Shown here one piece after another: positions 34,150 through 42,069 of a stretch of 42,069 nt of DNA. The notes beneath the pieces are model-generated. The model searched no databases. It saw nothing but the letters and a program-made list of their open reading frames with translations, and was not told the origin of the DNA. Position numbers and translations under genes: made by a program. Position 1 is the stretch's first letter; every line of letters begins with the position of its first letter. The stretch is from Pseudobacteroides sp. (lineage in GTDB: Bacteria; Bacillota; Clostridia; Acetivibrionales; DSM-2933): assembly GCF_036567765.1 (NCBI RefSeq), contig NZ_DATCTU010000103.1:1-42069 (forward strand), given 5' to 3'.

Positions 34150-34425
34150 CTATTTATTTACTTCGTCTTTTAAAGCTTTTCCAACTTTAAATACTGGAGC
34201 CTTAGTTGCTGGTATTGTTATTTCTTCCTTAGTCTGAGGATTTCTTCCCTTTCTTTCAGCTCTTTCTCTAACTTCAAAAGATCCAAAGCCTACCAACTGA
34301 ACCTTGTCACCATTTTTAAGTGCTTCTTCAACACTTTCAATAAATGCGTTAAGTGCTTTTTCTGCGTCTTTCTTTGACATATTACTCTTTTCAGCAATGC
34401 TAGTGATTAAATCTGATTTGTTCAT
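34150..34425 (-). CDS. hup: DNA-binding protein HU
   Basis: A 91-aa nucleoid protein. MNKSDLITSIAEKSNMSKKDAE begins the helical dimer part; GFGSFEVRERAERKGRNPQT is the HU signature at the base of the beta arms; it ends in VGKALKDEVNK. It bends and compacts DNA. AAGGAGG stands 6 nt before the ATG at 34425. Its position between mazG and rqcP is usual in clostridia. Confidence 0.96.
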   Translation of the reverse strand: MNKSDLITSIAEKSNMSKKDAEKALNAFIESVEEALKNGDKVQLVGFGSFEVRERAERKGRNPQTKEEITIPATKAPVFKVGKALKDEVNK

Positions 34426-34507
34426 CTTTTTCCTCCTTAAGTTTTGATTGCTATATATAACCATCTTCGAAAAGTGCAGCTTAGTATGCTTTATCAAAAT
34501 AAAACTT

Positions 34508-34535
34508 ATTATATAAAAGTTTTATCTATTTTAAA
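34508..34535 (-). promoter_or_regulatory. Likely hup promoter
   Basis: TTTAAA (34535-34530), a 16-bp spacer and a perfect TATAAT (34513-34508) on the minus strand, about 80 bp before the hup start. mazG ends at 34588 without an obvious terminator, so hup may also receive read-through. Confidence 0.45.
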
Positions 34536-34587
34536 GCTGATAAGTTATGTAATAAATCCCAACTACTTTCCAAAGATAATTGCTAAA

Positions 34588-35376
34588 TTAAATACTTTTA
34601 TCCTTTGCCATATCCCACAACTTATCCATTTCTTCCAATGTCATTTCCTCAAGATTTTTACCGGCTTTTTTGCCCTCATTCTCTACGAATTCAAACCTTT
34701 TAATAAATTTATTAATAGTTCCCGTTAAAGCCAATTCAGGTTGAATCTTTAAGAACCTTGCAAGATTAACAACGGAAAATAGCACATCACCAAGCTCATC
34801 AGTTATTCTTTCCACATTTTTACTCTTATATACATCTTTTAATTCAAGAATTTCTTCATCCAGCTTTCTCATTGCATCCTCAGTCTTGTCCCAGTCAAAT
34901 CCTACCTGAGCTGCCTTCTGCTGTATCTTGTAGCTCCTCATTAATGCCGGAAGATTAGAGGGCACATCCTTTAAAACACTGGTTTGGTTGGTAAGTCCCT
35001 TTTCCTTCTTTTTGATAGCTTCCCAGTTGTCAACCACTTGATCTGCAGTTTCAGCCTTATCTTCACCAAAAACATGAGTATGTCTTAAAATCATTTTCCT
35101 TGAAACTGCTGTTATTACATCACCAATATCAAAAGTGCCCTCTTCCTTTCCAATCTGGGAATGGAATACAATTTGTAAAAGCAAATCTCCCAATTCCTCT
35201 GTTGTTTTATCCTTATCCTTCAGATCAATTGCTTCTAGTACTTCATAGGTCTCTTCTATCAGATATTTTTTTAAGCTATCGTGAGACTGCTCCCTATCCC
35301 ATGGGCACCCATTTTCACTTCTTAAAAGCTCCATAATGTCCACAAGATCTTTAAATTCGTACTTATCCTTAAGCAT
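34588..35376 (-). CDS. mazG: Nucleoside triphosphate pyrophosphohydrolase MazG
   Basis: A 262-aa protein with two MazG all-alpha domains, which hydrolyses NTPs or dNTPs to monophosphates and so cleans non-canonical nucleotides. The first domain has CPWDREQSH, EETYEVLEAID and EELGDLLLQIVFH; the second has KLDEEILELKD and DELGDVLFSVVNLARF. The fused N-terminal methylase domain of B. subtilis YabN is absent, so only its MazG half is present. GGGAG lies before the ATG. Confidence 0.94.
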   Translation of the reverse strand: MLKDKYEFKDLVDIMELLRSENGCPWDREQSHDSLKKYLIEETYEVLEAIDLKDKDKTTEELGDLLLQIVFHSQIGKEEGTFDIGDVITAVSRKMILRHTHVFGEDKAETADQVVDNWEAIKKKEKGLTNQTSVLKDVPSNLPALMRSYKIQQKAAQVGFDWDKTEDAMRKLDEEILELKDVYKSKNVERITDELGDVLFSVVNLARFLKIQPELALTGTINKFIKRFEFVENEGKKAGKNLEEMTLEEMDKLWDMAKDKSI

Positions 35377-35542
35377 AATTATTCTCCCGCCAATACCTTA
35401 GTTTTTATATAACAATACTGTAGAAAACCTAATAAAAAGTGCAACTTTTGTTAATATAGTTTTCTTTCTGAAAAATAGTATAATTTATTAAATGTAAATA
35501 TGCAATAAAAATAAATAAAAATCAACATTTACTTTCAATATA

Positions 35543-35577
35543 AAAATAACAGGTATTCTTTAAAATCCTGTTATTTT
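35543..35577. terminator. Terminator hairpin after spoVT
   Basis: Perfect 11-bp arms AAAATAACAGG / CCTGTTATTTT with A/T runs on both sides, in the 330-bp gap between spoVT and mazG. The rest of the gap holds the inverted repeat at 35592-35649 and AT-rich DNA that should contain a mazG promoter I could not fix. Confidence 0.75.
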
Positions 35578-35591
35578 AATTAATGGACTAG

Positions 35592-35649
35592 TAAAATATT
35601 ACTTCCGCCTTTAATATATAGCAAAATTTATAGCGGAAGTTATATTTTA
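35592..35649. repeat. Second copy of the CTTCCGC inverted-repeat element
   Basis: Arms TAAAATATTACTTCCGC (35592-35608) and GCGGAAGTTATATTTTA (35633-35649) pair at 16 of 17 positions around a 24-nt AT-rich centre. Twenty bases, AAATTTATAGCGGAAGTTAT (35624-35643), are identical to 30060-30079. It may be a solo or deleted form of the 125-bp element there. Confidence 0.7.
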
Positions 35650-35706
35650 GCTATTTCCAAGTTTAAGTGATTATTAAATATCATGGCAATAATTCGTTTA
35701 ATAATA

Positions 35707-36261
35707 TTACTGCTCCATTTGCTTCCCTAAGAATCCGGATGCGGACTGTGCAAGTTTTGCCTCTACCTCTCCCATTCTTGTATTAGGATCCATGGATAAA
35801 AGAATAACAGCTCCAATAGGATCTCCTTCTGATATTATAGGTGATACAACCTGAGCAGTATACCTTCTGTCTCCCGGCTCATCAGCTACAATAGAGATGG
35901 TTTTTTCATCAGGTGATTTAACCAGGAAAACTGACTTTTCCTCTATAACCTTTTCTATGTCGGAACTTAATTGTTTTTCCAAAAAGTCTCTTTTTGAAGC
36001 TCCTGATACTGCAATTATTGAGTCCCTGTCAGCTATGCAAGTAATATGACCTATTGTTTTATGAAGGGTCTCAGCATATTGAGCTGCAAATTCTCCCAAT
36101 TCTCCTATCGGAGAATATTTCTTTAGGATAACTTCGCCTTCTTTATCAGTAAATATTTCAAGAGGATCCCCTTCTCTTATTCTCAATGTTCTTCTTATTT
36201 CCTTAGGAATTACAACTCTTCCAAGATCATCTATCCTTCTTACTATTCCAGTTGCCCTCAA
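35707..36261 (-). CDS. spoVT: Stage V sporulation transcription factor SpoVT
   Basis: A 184-aa regulator: N-terminal AbrB-type swapped-hairpin DNA-binding domain (MRATGIVRRIDDLGRVVIPK to about residue 50) and a C-terminal GAF-like domain (about 55-180). In Bacillus it tunes sigma-G genes in the forespore. The first codon is TTG with AGGAGG 8 nt upstream. A sigma-G-like promoter precedes it. The mfd-spoVT neighbourhood is conserved; yabM, next to it in Bacillus, is missing here. Confidence 0.95.
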   Translation of the reverse strand: MRATGIVRRIDDLGRVVIPKEIRRTLRIREGDPLEIFTDKEGEVILKKYSPIGELGEFAAQYAETLHKTIGHITCIADRDSIIAVSGASKRDFLEKQLSSDIEKVIEEKSVFLVKSPDEKTISIVADEPGDRRYTAQVVSPIISEGDPIGAVILLSMDPNTRMGEVEAKLAQSASGFLGKQMEQ

Positions 36262-36300
36262 AATTATTACCTCCTATTAATTAGATTTTCAGTACAATTT

Positions 36301-36330
36301 TATTATTGATAATTTATTGGAGTTTTATAC
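36301..36330 (-). promoter_or_regulatory. Possible sigma-G promoter of spoVT
   Basis: GTATA (36330-36326), an 18-bp spacer and AATAATA (36307-36301) on the minus strand; only the first base of the -10 departs from the CATNHTA pattern. spoVT of B. subtilis is sigma-G dependent, which supports the reading. Confidence 0.4.
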
Positions 36331-36380
36331 ATTATAGGTTGATTTGTGAAAAGGTTATTACTAAAAGATCAGAACAATAC

Positions 36381-36456
36381 CATAAAGCGATTCTGCACCC
36401 TTGATGTTATCTCGAGAAATTGTGATGCTCTACATAATTATCTAGACATAAAAAAA
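36381..36456. repeat. Dispersed intergenic two-hairpin repeat, copy C (diverged)
   Basis: It keeps AAAGCGATTCTGCACCCTTGATG, CGAGAAATTGTGATG, and the right border TCTAGACATAAAAA shared with copy B, but both hairpins have decayed. It lies between prsA and spoVT and borders the prsA terminator. Confidence 0.7.
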
Positions 36457-36480
36457 CCGACAGTTTTTTTAAACCATCGG
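36450..36480 (-). terminator. Rho-independent terminator of the prsA-like gene
   Basis: Minus-strand stem CCGATGGTTT / AAACTGTCGG (two G-T pairs) followed by seven T, 17 bp after the stop of the peptidyl-prolyl isomerase gene. Confidence 0.8.
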
Positions 36481-36496
36481 CCAAATTTATTAAATA

Positions 36497-37549
36497 TTAG
36501 TACAGTTTTATTGAGTTTAGTGCACCCTTATTAACATTCATCTTGTAATGATCATCCTTCATCCATTCCTCAAGCTTCTTGTTTACTTCATCCAATTGAT
36601 ATGTCCTCTTTAAACTATCTTTTAATTCATCAAATCTAGGTCTTTTAATTACATAATAGCCTCTATTGGTGGTTACAAGCCCAATATCGCCTTCCTTGGC
36701 GTTAAACACCCAATCTATATATTCCTGAGGCATTTTTTCGTCTCTGGTGACTGAAAATTCTCCGCCGTTTTGCTTTGCACCAACATCATCGGTATAATTG
36801 GCCACAAGTGTGTCAAAATTTTCTCCATTTTTGGCCTTGGAATATACCTCCTTGGCAAGATCTGTCTTTTCTTTGACCTTATCATTTGCAAGCGGCTTTC
36901 CTGAAGAAGGGTCAACTGTCTCTAAGAACACTTCCCAAACAGTTATCTTACCCTCTTTATTCATAGCTTCGGTATATTTTTTTAGAAGCTGGGAATCGGT
37001 AATTCTTATGCTATCTGCTTCAATACTTGCATATTTCCCGAAAGCCAGCATATAATTCTTATAAATAGCATCATATTCAGAGAGGGTTATCCAGTATTTC
37101 TTTTTTATATTCTTCTCCGCCTGGGCTTTATCCCCATCTCCTTCTGCAAGTACAATATTATCCATTGTCTGCTTGGCCTTATCAAGGTCTGTATTGTCTA
37201 AAGTTATATTTGCTTGCTTTGCTTTCATAAGCATAATCTTAAACTTTTGAACTTCCAGTAAGGCATCATTTTTTGCAGTTACCTCTGCTGCTTCACCCTT
37301 ATTGGTTGTGGTTTTCCAAAAATTCTTTTTTGCATCATCGGACTGGTAATCTACACCAGCCTTTGTTTCATAATTGTTTTTAATCATCCTTAGAAAAAAC
37401 TTAAATTCTGCAGTTGTTACTTTTTCACCGGCTACAGTTGCTACGTAGCTATTGGAGCTTTCATGAACCTGGTAAGCTATCGTACCTCCAACAACTATGG
37501 CAAGCACCAAAAATACTGCAACAATAACTATCCTGGTATTACTTATCAT
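36497..37549 (-). CDS. Membrane-anchored parvulin-type peptidyl-prolyl isomerase (PrsA/SurA-like)
   Basis: A 350-aa extracytoplasmic foldase. It has one N-terminal membrane helix (about 5-26) without a lipobox cysteine, a SurA/PrsA-type helical domain (about 33-205), and a rotamase domain (about 210-310: VFLETVDP, GAKQNGGEFSV, NRGYYVIKRP). It likely assists folding of secreted proteins, which would include cellulosomal enzymes. An in-frame TTG exists 7 codons earlier, but AGAGGGG spacing fits the ATG at 37549. It is transcribed after mfd with a 143-bp gap. Confidence 0.88.
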   Translation of the reverse strand: MISNTRIVIVAVFLVLAIVVGGTIAYQVHESSNSYVATVAGEKVTTAEFKFFLRMIKNNYETKAGVDYQSDDAKKNFWKTTTNKGEAAEVTAKNDALLEVQKFKIMLMKAKQANITLDNTDLDKAKQTMDNIVLAEGDGDKAQAEKNIKKKYWITLSEYDAIYKNYMLAFGKYASIEADSIRITDSQLLKKYTEAMNKEGKITVWEVFLETVDPSSGKPLANDKVKEKTDLAKEVYSKAKNGENFDTLVANYTDDVGAKQNGGEFSVTRDEKMPQEYIDWVFNAKEGDIGLVTTNRGYYVIKRPRFDELKDSLKRTYQLDEVNKKLEEWMKDDHYKMNVNKGALNSIKLY

Positions 37550-37692
37550 TTTCAATTTCCCCTCTACCAAAATTTGCCGGCATTTTCTCTCTATTTTAAG
37601 ATGATGTAATATATTTGTGCTTGAATAATAATAATTTGTTGGCCAACTTCAATTATGAATTTGAGAACATGCCTAATATAGATTATAATAGA

Positions 37693-40600
37693 TTATTTCC
37701 CATCCTGCAAATTTTTAATGTTCATTAGGAGGTTTTTAATATTTTCTAATATCTCCTCTCCCTTTAAGCCTTTAATGAGGAGTGTCAGGTATGGCTTACT
37801 GCTGGCATTAAACATTATCTTTCTTCTGTAGTTTTCCATGAGTTTATTGATTATGGATAAATCCATAAAGGACTCATTTACATAGTGGAAAATTACAGAA
37901 CCATTCTTTTGGGCAATTGAAGAAAATCCACATTCCCTGGCAAGAAATTTTATATGGGCAATGGTTAGAAGATTGCTTACATACTTTGGTAAGCTTCCAT
38001 ACCTGTCTATAAGTTCGTCTTCAATTTCGCTAATATCCTCCTGGCTTGCTATAGAAGCAATTTTTTTGTACATATCGATTTTCTGATTTTCCACGCCAAT
38101 ATAATCATTATCTATATACGCACTTATGTTAATATCAATTGCTATCTCCTGGTTATTTATATCAGGACTCTCGCCTTTCAGCTCCATAACAGCCTCATCC
38201 AAAAGCTTGCAGTACATATCGTACCCTACAGACTCCATTTGTCCGCTTTGCTGAGCTCCTAAAAGATTTCCGGCACCTCTTATTTCAAGATCCCTCATTG
38301 CAATTTTAAAGCCAGAACCAAGGTCTGTAAACTCCCTTATTGCCCGGAGCCTCTTCTCTGCTATTTCGGATAATATTTTATCTTTTTTATATGTTACATA
38401 AGCATATGCAAGCCTGTTGGACCTTCCTACTCTTCCTCTTAACTGGTAAAGCTGTGCAAGGCCCATCCTGTCAGCATCTTCGATGATTATTGTATTCACA
38501 TTCGGCATATCAAGGCCTGATTCAATTATGGTTGTGCAGACGAGCATGTCATATTCTCCATTTATAAAATTGTATATTATATCCTCCAGTTCTTTCTCAT
38601 CCATCTGACCATGCCCTACAGCTATTCTTGCATCCGGCACCAATGCCTGCAATTCCGATGCCTTTTTTAAAATGGAGTCCACCCTGTTATAGAGATAAAA
38701 TATCTGCCCCGTTCTTGAAATTTCACGTCTTATTGCATCCCTTATTATTTCCGGATCGTATTCCATTACAAAGGTTTCTACGGGCTGTCGTTCTTCCGGA
38801 GGATCTTCAATGACGCTTATGTCTCTTATCCCGACTAAAGACATATTAAGGGTCCTGGGAATAGGTGTTGCAGTCAAAGTCAATACATCAACATTTGGAG
38901 CAATGTTTTTGATTTTCTCCTTATGTGCCACTCCAAATCGCTGTTCTTCATCAATTATGAGTAACCCTAACTCCTTAAAATGCAAATCCTTCTGTAGAAG
39001 CCTATGAGTCCCTACAAGCACATCTATGCTTCCATCTTTCACATTCTTTAATATCTTCTTTTGATCGGACTGTTTTCTAAAGCGGCTTATAACATCCACA
39101 GTCACTGGAAACTCCTTCATTCTCTCTGCAAAATTGTTGTAGTGCTGCTGGGCAAGAATTGTAGTAGGTACAAGGTAGGCCACCTGTTTTCCATCCATAA
39201 CAGCCTTAAAAATGGCTCTTATAGCCACCTCAGTCTTACCATACCCCACATCACCGCATAGAAGCCTATCCATAGGCTTTCCCATTTCCATATCCTGTTT
39301 TACTTCTTCAATACACTTAAGCTGGTCGTCAGTCTCCTCATAGGGAAAAGAGTCTTCAAATTGTTTTTGCCAGACTGTATCTTTAGAAAAAGCATATCCT
39401 TTTGTAGCCTGCCTTTTTGCATAGAGTTTGACAAGCTCTTCTGCAATCTCTTTTAATGATTCCTTAACCCTGCTTTTTGTCTTTGCCCAATCAGTACCAT
39501 TAAGCTTATGGAGCTTTGGCTCCTTTCCCTCAGACCCTATATATTTCTGGATCAAATCAAGCTGATTTGTAGGAATATACAAAAAGTCACTATCATGATA
39601 CCTGATTTTAAGATAATCCCTTCTTACATTGTCCACATTAAGCTGCTGAATCCCAACATACTGACCTATACCGTGACTTTGATGAACCACATAGTCGCCT
39701 ACGTTTAGTTCGGTAAATATATTAATTTTGCTTCCCTTGTTTTTTCCTGAAGCTTTTCTGTGCTTCCTGTCTCTACCGAATACCTCTTTGTCACTCACTA
39801 CAACAAAACCCAATTTGGGGTATTCAAAGCCATTGTTAAGGCTTCCTGTGGTGAGCATTACCTGCCCCGGCAGTATTTCCTCAGGCGGGGATTCTTTAAA
39901 AACAGATTCTACCCCTTCAGCTGCTAATGTTTCCTTAAGCTTTTCACCCTTTACCCTGGTACCTGTCAGCACTAAAATCCTGTACTTGCGTTCCTTCCAA
40001 TCACGTATATCGCTAACTAGGAAATCCATGCGGTTTAAATATGAGCCTGTAGCTTTGGAAGATATATCAAACCTTTCTGCATTATAGGCGTTACTGCTTC
40101 CAGTTAGAAATGTATTTAAGTAAACTGTATTATTTTCCCTTAAGACCCTTTCAATCCTCCCAAATTCATACTTTGAACAAAAGCAACCCGGCAGGAGCCT
40201 TCCTTTCTCCATCAACCCTTTGCAGGATTCTTCCAATTCAAAATTGATATTCTCCACCCTGTTTTTCATTTTCCCGCTCTCATCGGCAAACACCAAACAG
40301 CCGGAAGTGAAATCAAGCAGAGTTGAGGGTTTATCAATTATGTAATTTATATATCTGTCAATTCCCTCAAAATAATAGCTGTCCTTAAATCTGCTAATAT
40401 CGTTGGTGATGTTTTGACGGATTAAGGCTTTGTATTCCTTACCGGCTTTTATTAGGACTTCGTTCAGGTCTGCTTCAATAGCATTTACTATGGCATCCCT
40501 CTTATCCTCATTGTAAATAATCTCTCTTGCAGGAATTATCTTAATACTTTTCAACTGCTCTACCGATCTCTGTGAATCTGGGTCAAACTCCCTTATAGAG

Positions 40601-41199
40601 TCTATTTCATCATCAAAGAGCTCAATACGGACTGCCAGGTTGTAATTTATAGGAAAAATATCTATAATTCCTCCACGCACGGCAAAGTGACCTTTATTCT
40701 CTACCACCGAAACCCTTTCATATCCCATGGTTACCAGCCTCTTTTGCATCAGAGACAGATCTATTCTTTTTCCGACCTGCATCTCCAATATGCTTTCAGC
40801 AAACAATTCTGGCGGTATAAGCTTATGAACCAATGAATCAACGGAAACCACAACAAGCCTGTAATTGCCTTCCATAATCCGGTTTAACATTTGAAGCCTT
40901 TCAAAAACATTATCCCTGCTTTTTGCCTCCACATCATGAAGGGTAATTTCCTTTAACGGAAAATAGAGCACGTCCTCTTTGAAGAACAGGTAAAAATCTT
41001 CATATATCTTTCTCGCTTCAAACTCATCAAATGTAATATAAATCCCTTTTTTATCGGCGTGCCGGCATATTGAATATGCCACGTGAGCTTTCTGGGAATT
41101 TGCCAGTCCCGTTATCACAACCGACTGGCCTTTACCTATGGAATTAATTATTCCGCTATACTCACTTAACTCCAATAATGGATTAACTAAAAAATTCAT
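37693..41199 (-). CDS. mfd: Transcription-repair coupling factor Mfd
   Basis: An 1168-aa translocase that removes RNA polymerase stalled at lesions and recruits UvrA. Order: UvrB-like N-terminal part (1-330), CarD-like RNA-polymerase-interacting domain (about 495-560, NVGDYVVHQSHGIGQYVG), RecG-like helicase domains with GDVGYGKTE (Walker A), DEEQRFG (Walker B) and QLRGRVGRSNR (motif VI), and the C-terminal TRCF domain. The length is normal. It lies 37 bp after pth; the small gene fin found between them in Bacillus is absent. Confidence 0.97.
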   Translation of the reverse strand: MNFLVNPLLELSEYSGIINSIGKGQSVVITGLANSQKAHVAYSICRHADKKGIYITFDEFEARKIYEDFYLFFKEDVLYFPLKEITLHDVEAKSRDNVFERLQMLNRIMEGNYRLVVVSVDSLVHKLIPPELFAESILEMQVGKRIDLSLMQKRLVTMGYERVSVVENKGHFAVRGGIIDIFPINYNLAVRIELFDDEIDSIREFDPDSQRSVEQLKSIKIIPAREIIYNEDKRDAIVNAIEADLNEVLIKAGKEYKALIRQNITNDISRFKDSYYFEGIDRYINYIIDKPSTLLDFTSGCLVFADESGKMKNRVENINFELEESCKGLMEKGRLLPGCFCSKYEFGRIERVLRENNTVYLNTFLTGSSNAYNAERFDISSKATGSYLNRMDFLVSDIRDWKERKYRILVLTGTRVKGEKLKETLAAEGVESVFKESPPEEILPGQVMLTTGSLNNGFEYPKLGFVVVSDKEVFGRDRKHRKASGKNKGSKINIFTELNVGDYVVHQSHGIGQYVGIQQLNVDNVRRDYLKIRYHDSDFLYIPTNQLDLIQKYIGSEGKEPKLHKLNGTDWAKTKSRVKESLKEIAEELVKLYAKRQATKGYAFSKDTVWQKQFEDSFPYEETDDQLKCIEEVKQDMEMGKPMDRLLCGDVGYGKTEVAIRAIFKAVMDGKQVAYLVPTTILAQQHYNNFAERMKEFPVTVDVISRFRKQSDQKKILKNVKDGSIDVLVGTHRLLQKDLHFKELGLLIIDEEQRFGVAHKEKIKNIAPNVDVLTLTATPIPRTLNMSLVGIRDISVIEDPPEERQPVETFVMEYDPEIIRDAIRREISRTGQIFYLYNRVDSILKKASELQALVPDARIAVGHGQMDEKELEDIIYNFINGEYDMLVCTTIIESGLDMPNVNTIIIEDADRMGLAQLYQLRGRVGRSNRLAYAYVTYKKDKILSEIAEKRLRAIREFTDLGSGFKIAMRDLEIRGAGNLLGAQQSGQMESVGYDMYCKLLDEAVMELKGESPDINNQEIAIDINISAYIDNDYIGVENQKIDMYKKIASIASQEDISEIEDELIDRYGSLPKYVSNLLTIAHIKFLARECGFSSIAQKNGSVIFHYVNESFMDLSIINKLMENYRRKIMFNASSKPYLTLLIKGLKGEEILENIKNLLMNIKNLQDGK

Positions 41200-41236
41200 G
41201 AATATTTTTCCGCCTTCTTAATTTATTATGTTGATA

Positions 41237-41806
41237 TTACTTATTAAACTTGTTCATTGCTGCATCAACACCTGATTTTAATATTTCAGCAACTGCTTGT
41301 GCAGCATTTTTAATGCTGTCATTAATAGTCCCTCTTTCTGCAGGGCTAAATTTACTCAGCACATAATCAGCCAAGTTCCAGCCTTCCGGCGGCCTGTCTA
41401 TACCAATTCTGACCCTGGGGAATTCGTCAGACTGTATCTGATACAAAATGTTTCTCATTCCGTTATGGGTTCCCGAGCTGCCCTTAGGTCTTATTCTGAT
41501 CTTTCCAAGCTCCAGATCGATATCATCAAACATTACTATTATATTCCGAGCAGGTATTTTATACCATTCTATTACTTCTCTTAAACTCTCACCGCTTAAA
41601 TTCATAAAGGTTTGAGGCTTTACAAGTATAACTCTCTTTCCTTCTATATTTCCTTCCCCGATAAGAGCCTTAAACTTGACCTTTGATATGCTTATGTTAT
41701 TCAAATAAGCCAAAAGATCAACAGCATCAAACCCCACATTATGCCTGGTATTGTCATATTTATTTCCCGGATTGCCAAGCCCTGCTATTATATATGTATT
41801 ATCCAT
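41237..41806 (-). CDS. pth: Peptidyl-tRNA hydrolase Pth (SpoVC)
   Basis: A 189-aa esterase that frees tRNA from prematurely released peptidyl-tRNA. Signatures: GLGNPGNKYDNTRHNVGF with the catalytic His, LVKPQTFMNLSGES, and VMFDDIDLELGKIRIRPKGS. GAGGTG precedes the ATG. The pth-mfd order is conserved in Firmicutes. Its upstream DNA carries copy D of the dispersed repeat and an IS element, so its native promoter region has been altered. Confidence 0.96.
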   Translation of the reverse strand: MDNTYIIAGLGNPGNKYDNTRHNVGFDAVDLLAYLNNISISKVKFKALIGEGNIEGKRVILVKPQTFMNLSGESLREVIEWYKIPARNIIVMFDDIDLELGKIRIRPKGSSGTHNGMRNILYQIQSDEFPRVRIGIDRPPEGWNLADYVLSKFSPAERGTINDSIKNAAQAVAEILKSGVDAAMNKFNK

Positions 41807-41855
41807 TTAACACCTCAATCTTATAATACTCTTAATATTTATTTACTTTTACAAT

Positions 41856-42068
41856 CTATTTTATTATAGTACAAAATCGCTTGCGATTTTGCAACCCTGA
41901 TCGTTGTCGTGAGAAATTATGGTGTAGAATTCGGTTCTTCCGCAATTTTGGGTACCATCGGGTATAAAAAAATGGTCTTGGTATAACCTTTGCTCTCAAA
42001 AGTGGCAATTTTGCCCTCCCATACATGAGCCGCTTTATCAACTTAAGTCTATGATTATTTCCTTCTGT
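41856..42068 (-). CDS. ISL3-family transposase, C-terminal part (runs off the right edge)
   Basis: The minus frame at the edge reads EGNNHRLKLIKRLMYGRAK followed by LPLLRAKVI, the characteristic C-terminus of ISL3-type transposases. The start is outside the window. No stop occurs before the IS end: the frame crosses the terminal repeat at 41933 and continues 24 codons through the neighbouring intergenic repeat to a TAG at 41856. Either the element normally borrows a stop from its target, or the true 3' end has been shifted by a small indel near the seven-T run. Confidence 0.75.
   Translation of the reverse strand, partial: TEGNNHRLKLIKRLMYGRAKLPLLRAKVIPRPFFYTRWYPKLRKNRILHHNFSRQRSGLQNRKRFCTIIK
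41871..41932. repeat. Dispersed intergenic repeat, copy D, cut by the IS element
   Basis: The left hairpin AAAATCGC-TT-GCGATTTT and the linker TGATCGTTGTCGTGAGAAATT are intact, but the right hairpin stops after GGTGTAGAATTC, exactly where the IS terminal sequence begins at 41933. Confidence 0.85.
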
Positions 42069-42069
42069 A
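41933..42069 (-). mobile_element. ISL3-type insertion sequence, terminal 137 bp
   Basis: The boundary begins GGTTCTTCCGCAATTTTGGG; ISL3-family inverted repeats typically start GG(C/T)TCTT. It abuts the interrupted repeat copy D, and the enclosed transposase frame reads toward this end. The other terminus lies outside. Confidence 0.75.

Overview
The window reads as chromosomal DNA from an AT-rich, spore-forming, cellulose-degrading clostridium. A GH9 cellulase with a C-terminal type I dockerin points to a cellulosome producer, probably Acetivibrio/Ruminiclostridium-like; the genus is an inference. Sporulation genes (yabP, yabQ, spoVT, a SpoVD-type PBP) and frequent TTG/GTG starts fit. The left edge is the first ~20 nt of a 16S rRNA gene on the minus strand. 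The right edge is the 3' end of an ISL3-type transposase. Both ends lie in multicopy DNA, so this may be a whole contig of a draft assembly.

Layout. 1-387: 16S 5' end with a strong rrn promoter. 388-5748 (minus): a compact likely operon, PilZ protein, a 2-hydroxyacyl-CoA-dehydratase-like protein and its ATP-driven activator, queC-queD-queE (preQ0 synthesis for queuosine), and two family-4-type uracil-DNA glycosylase paralogues, one without the Fe-S cysteines. A sigma-D-like promoter precedes it. 6140-8876 (plus): three RNA-modification genes (COG1092 methyltransferase, RluA-type pseudouridine synthase, RlmL/THUMP methyltransferase). 8941-11436 (minus): CelK/CbhA-like GH9 cellulase, followed by a 755-bp gene-free region with inverted and tandem repeats. 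12192-23668 (minus): complete chemosensory operon cheY-cheA-cheW-mcp-cheR-cheB-cheD, then a hybrid histidine kinase and a stand-alone receiver. 23875-25154 (plus): CE7 acetyl-xylan esterase and a small unknown gene.

25262-42069 (minus): rhomboid-like membrane protein with zinc ribbon, PASTA-type PBP, proA, a 2Fe-2S ferredoxin, two small unknown genes behind a possible sigma-G promoter, tRNA-Leu and initiator tRNA-Met, then the conserved Firmicutes block pth-mfd-prsA-spoVT-mazG-hup-rqcP-yabP-yabQ-divIC-yabR (given in transcription order).

The most unusual signal is an ~80-bp intergenic repeat made of two hairpins. It occurs six times, all in the same orientation, between 29.8 and 41.9 kb, and its stem shows a compensatory change. 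One copy is cut by the ISL3 element. A second, unrelated inverted-repeat element occurs twice in the same region. No defence system, prophage or CRISPR array is present.
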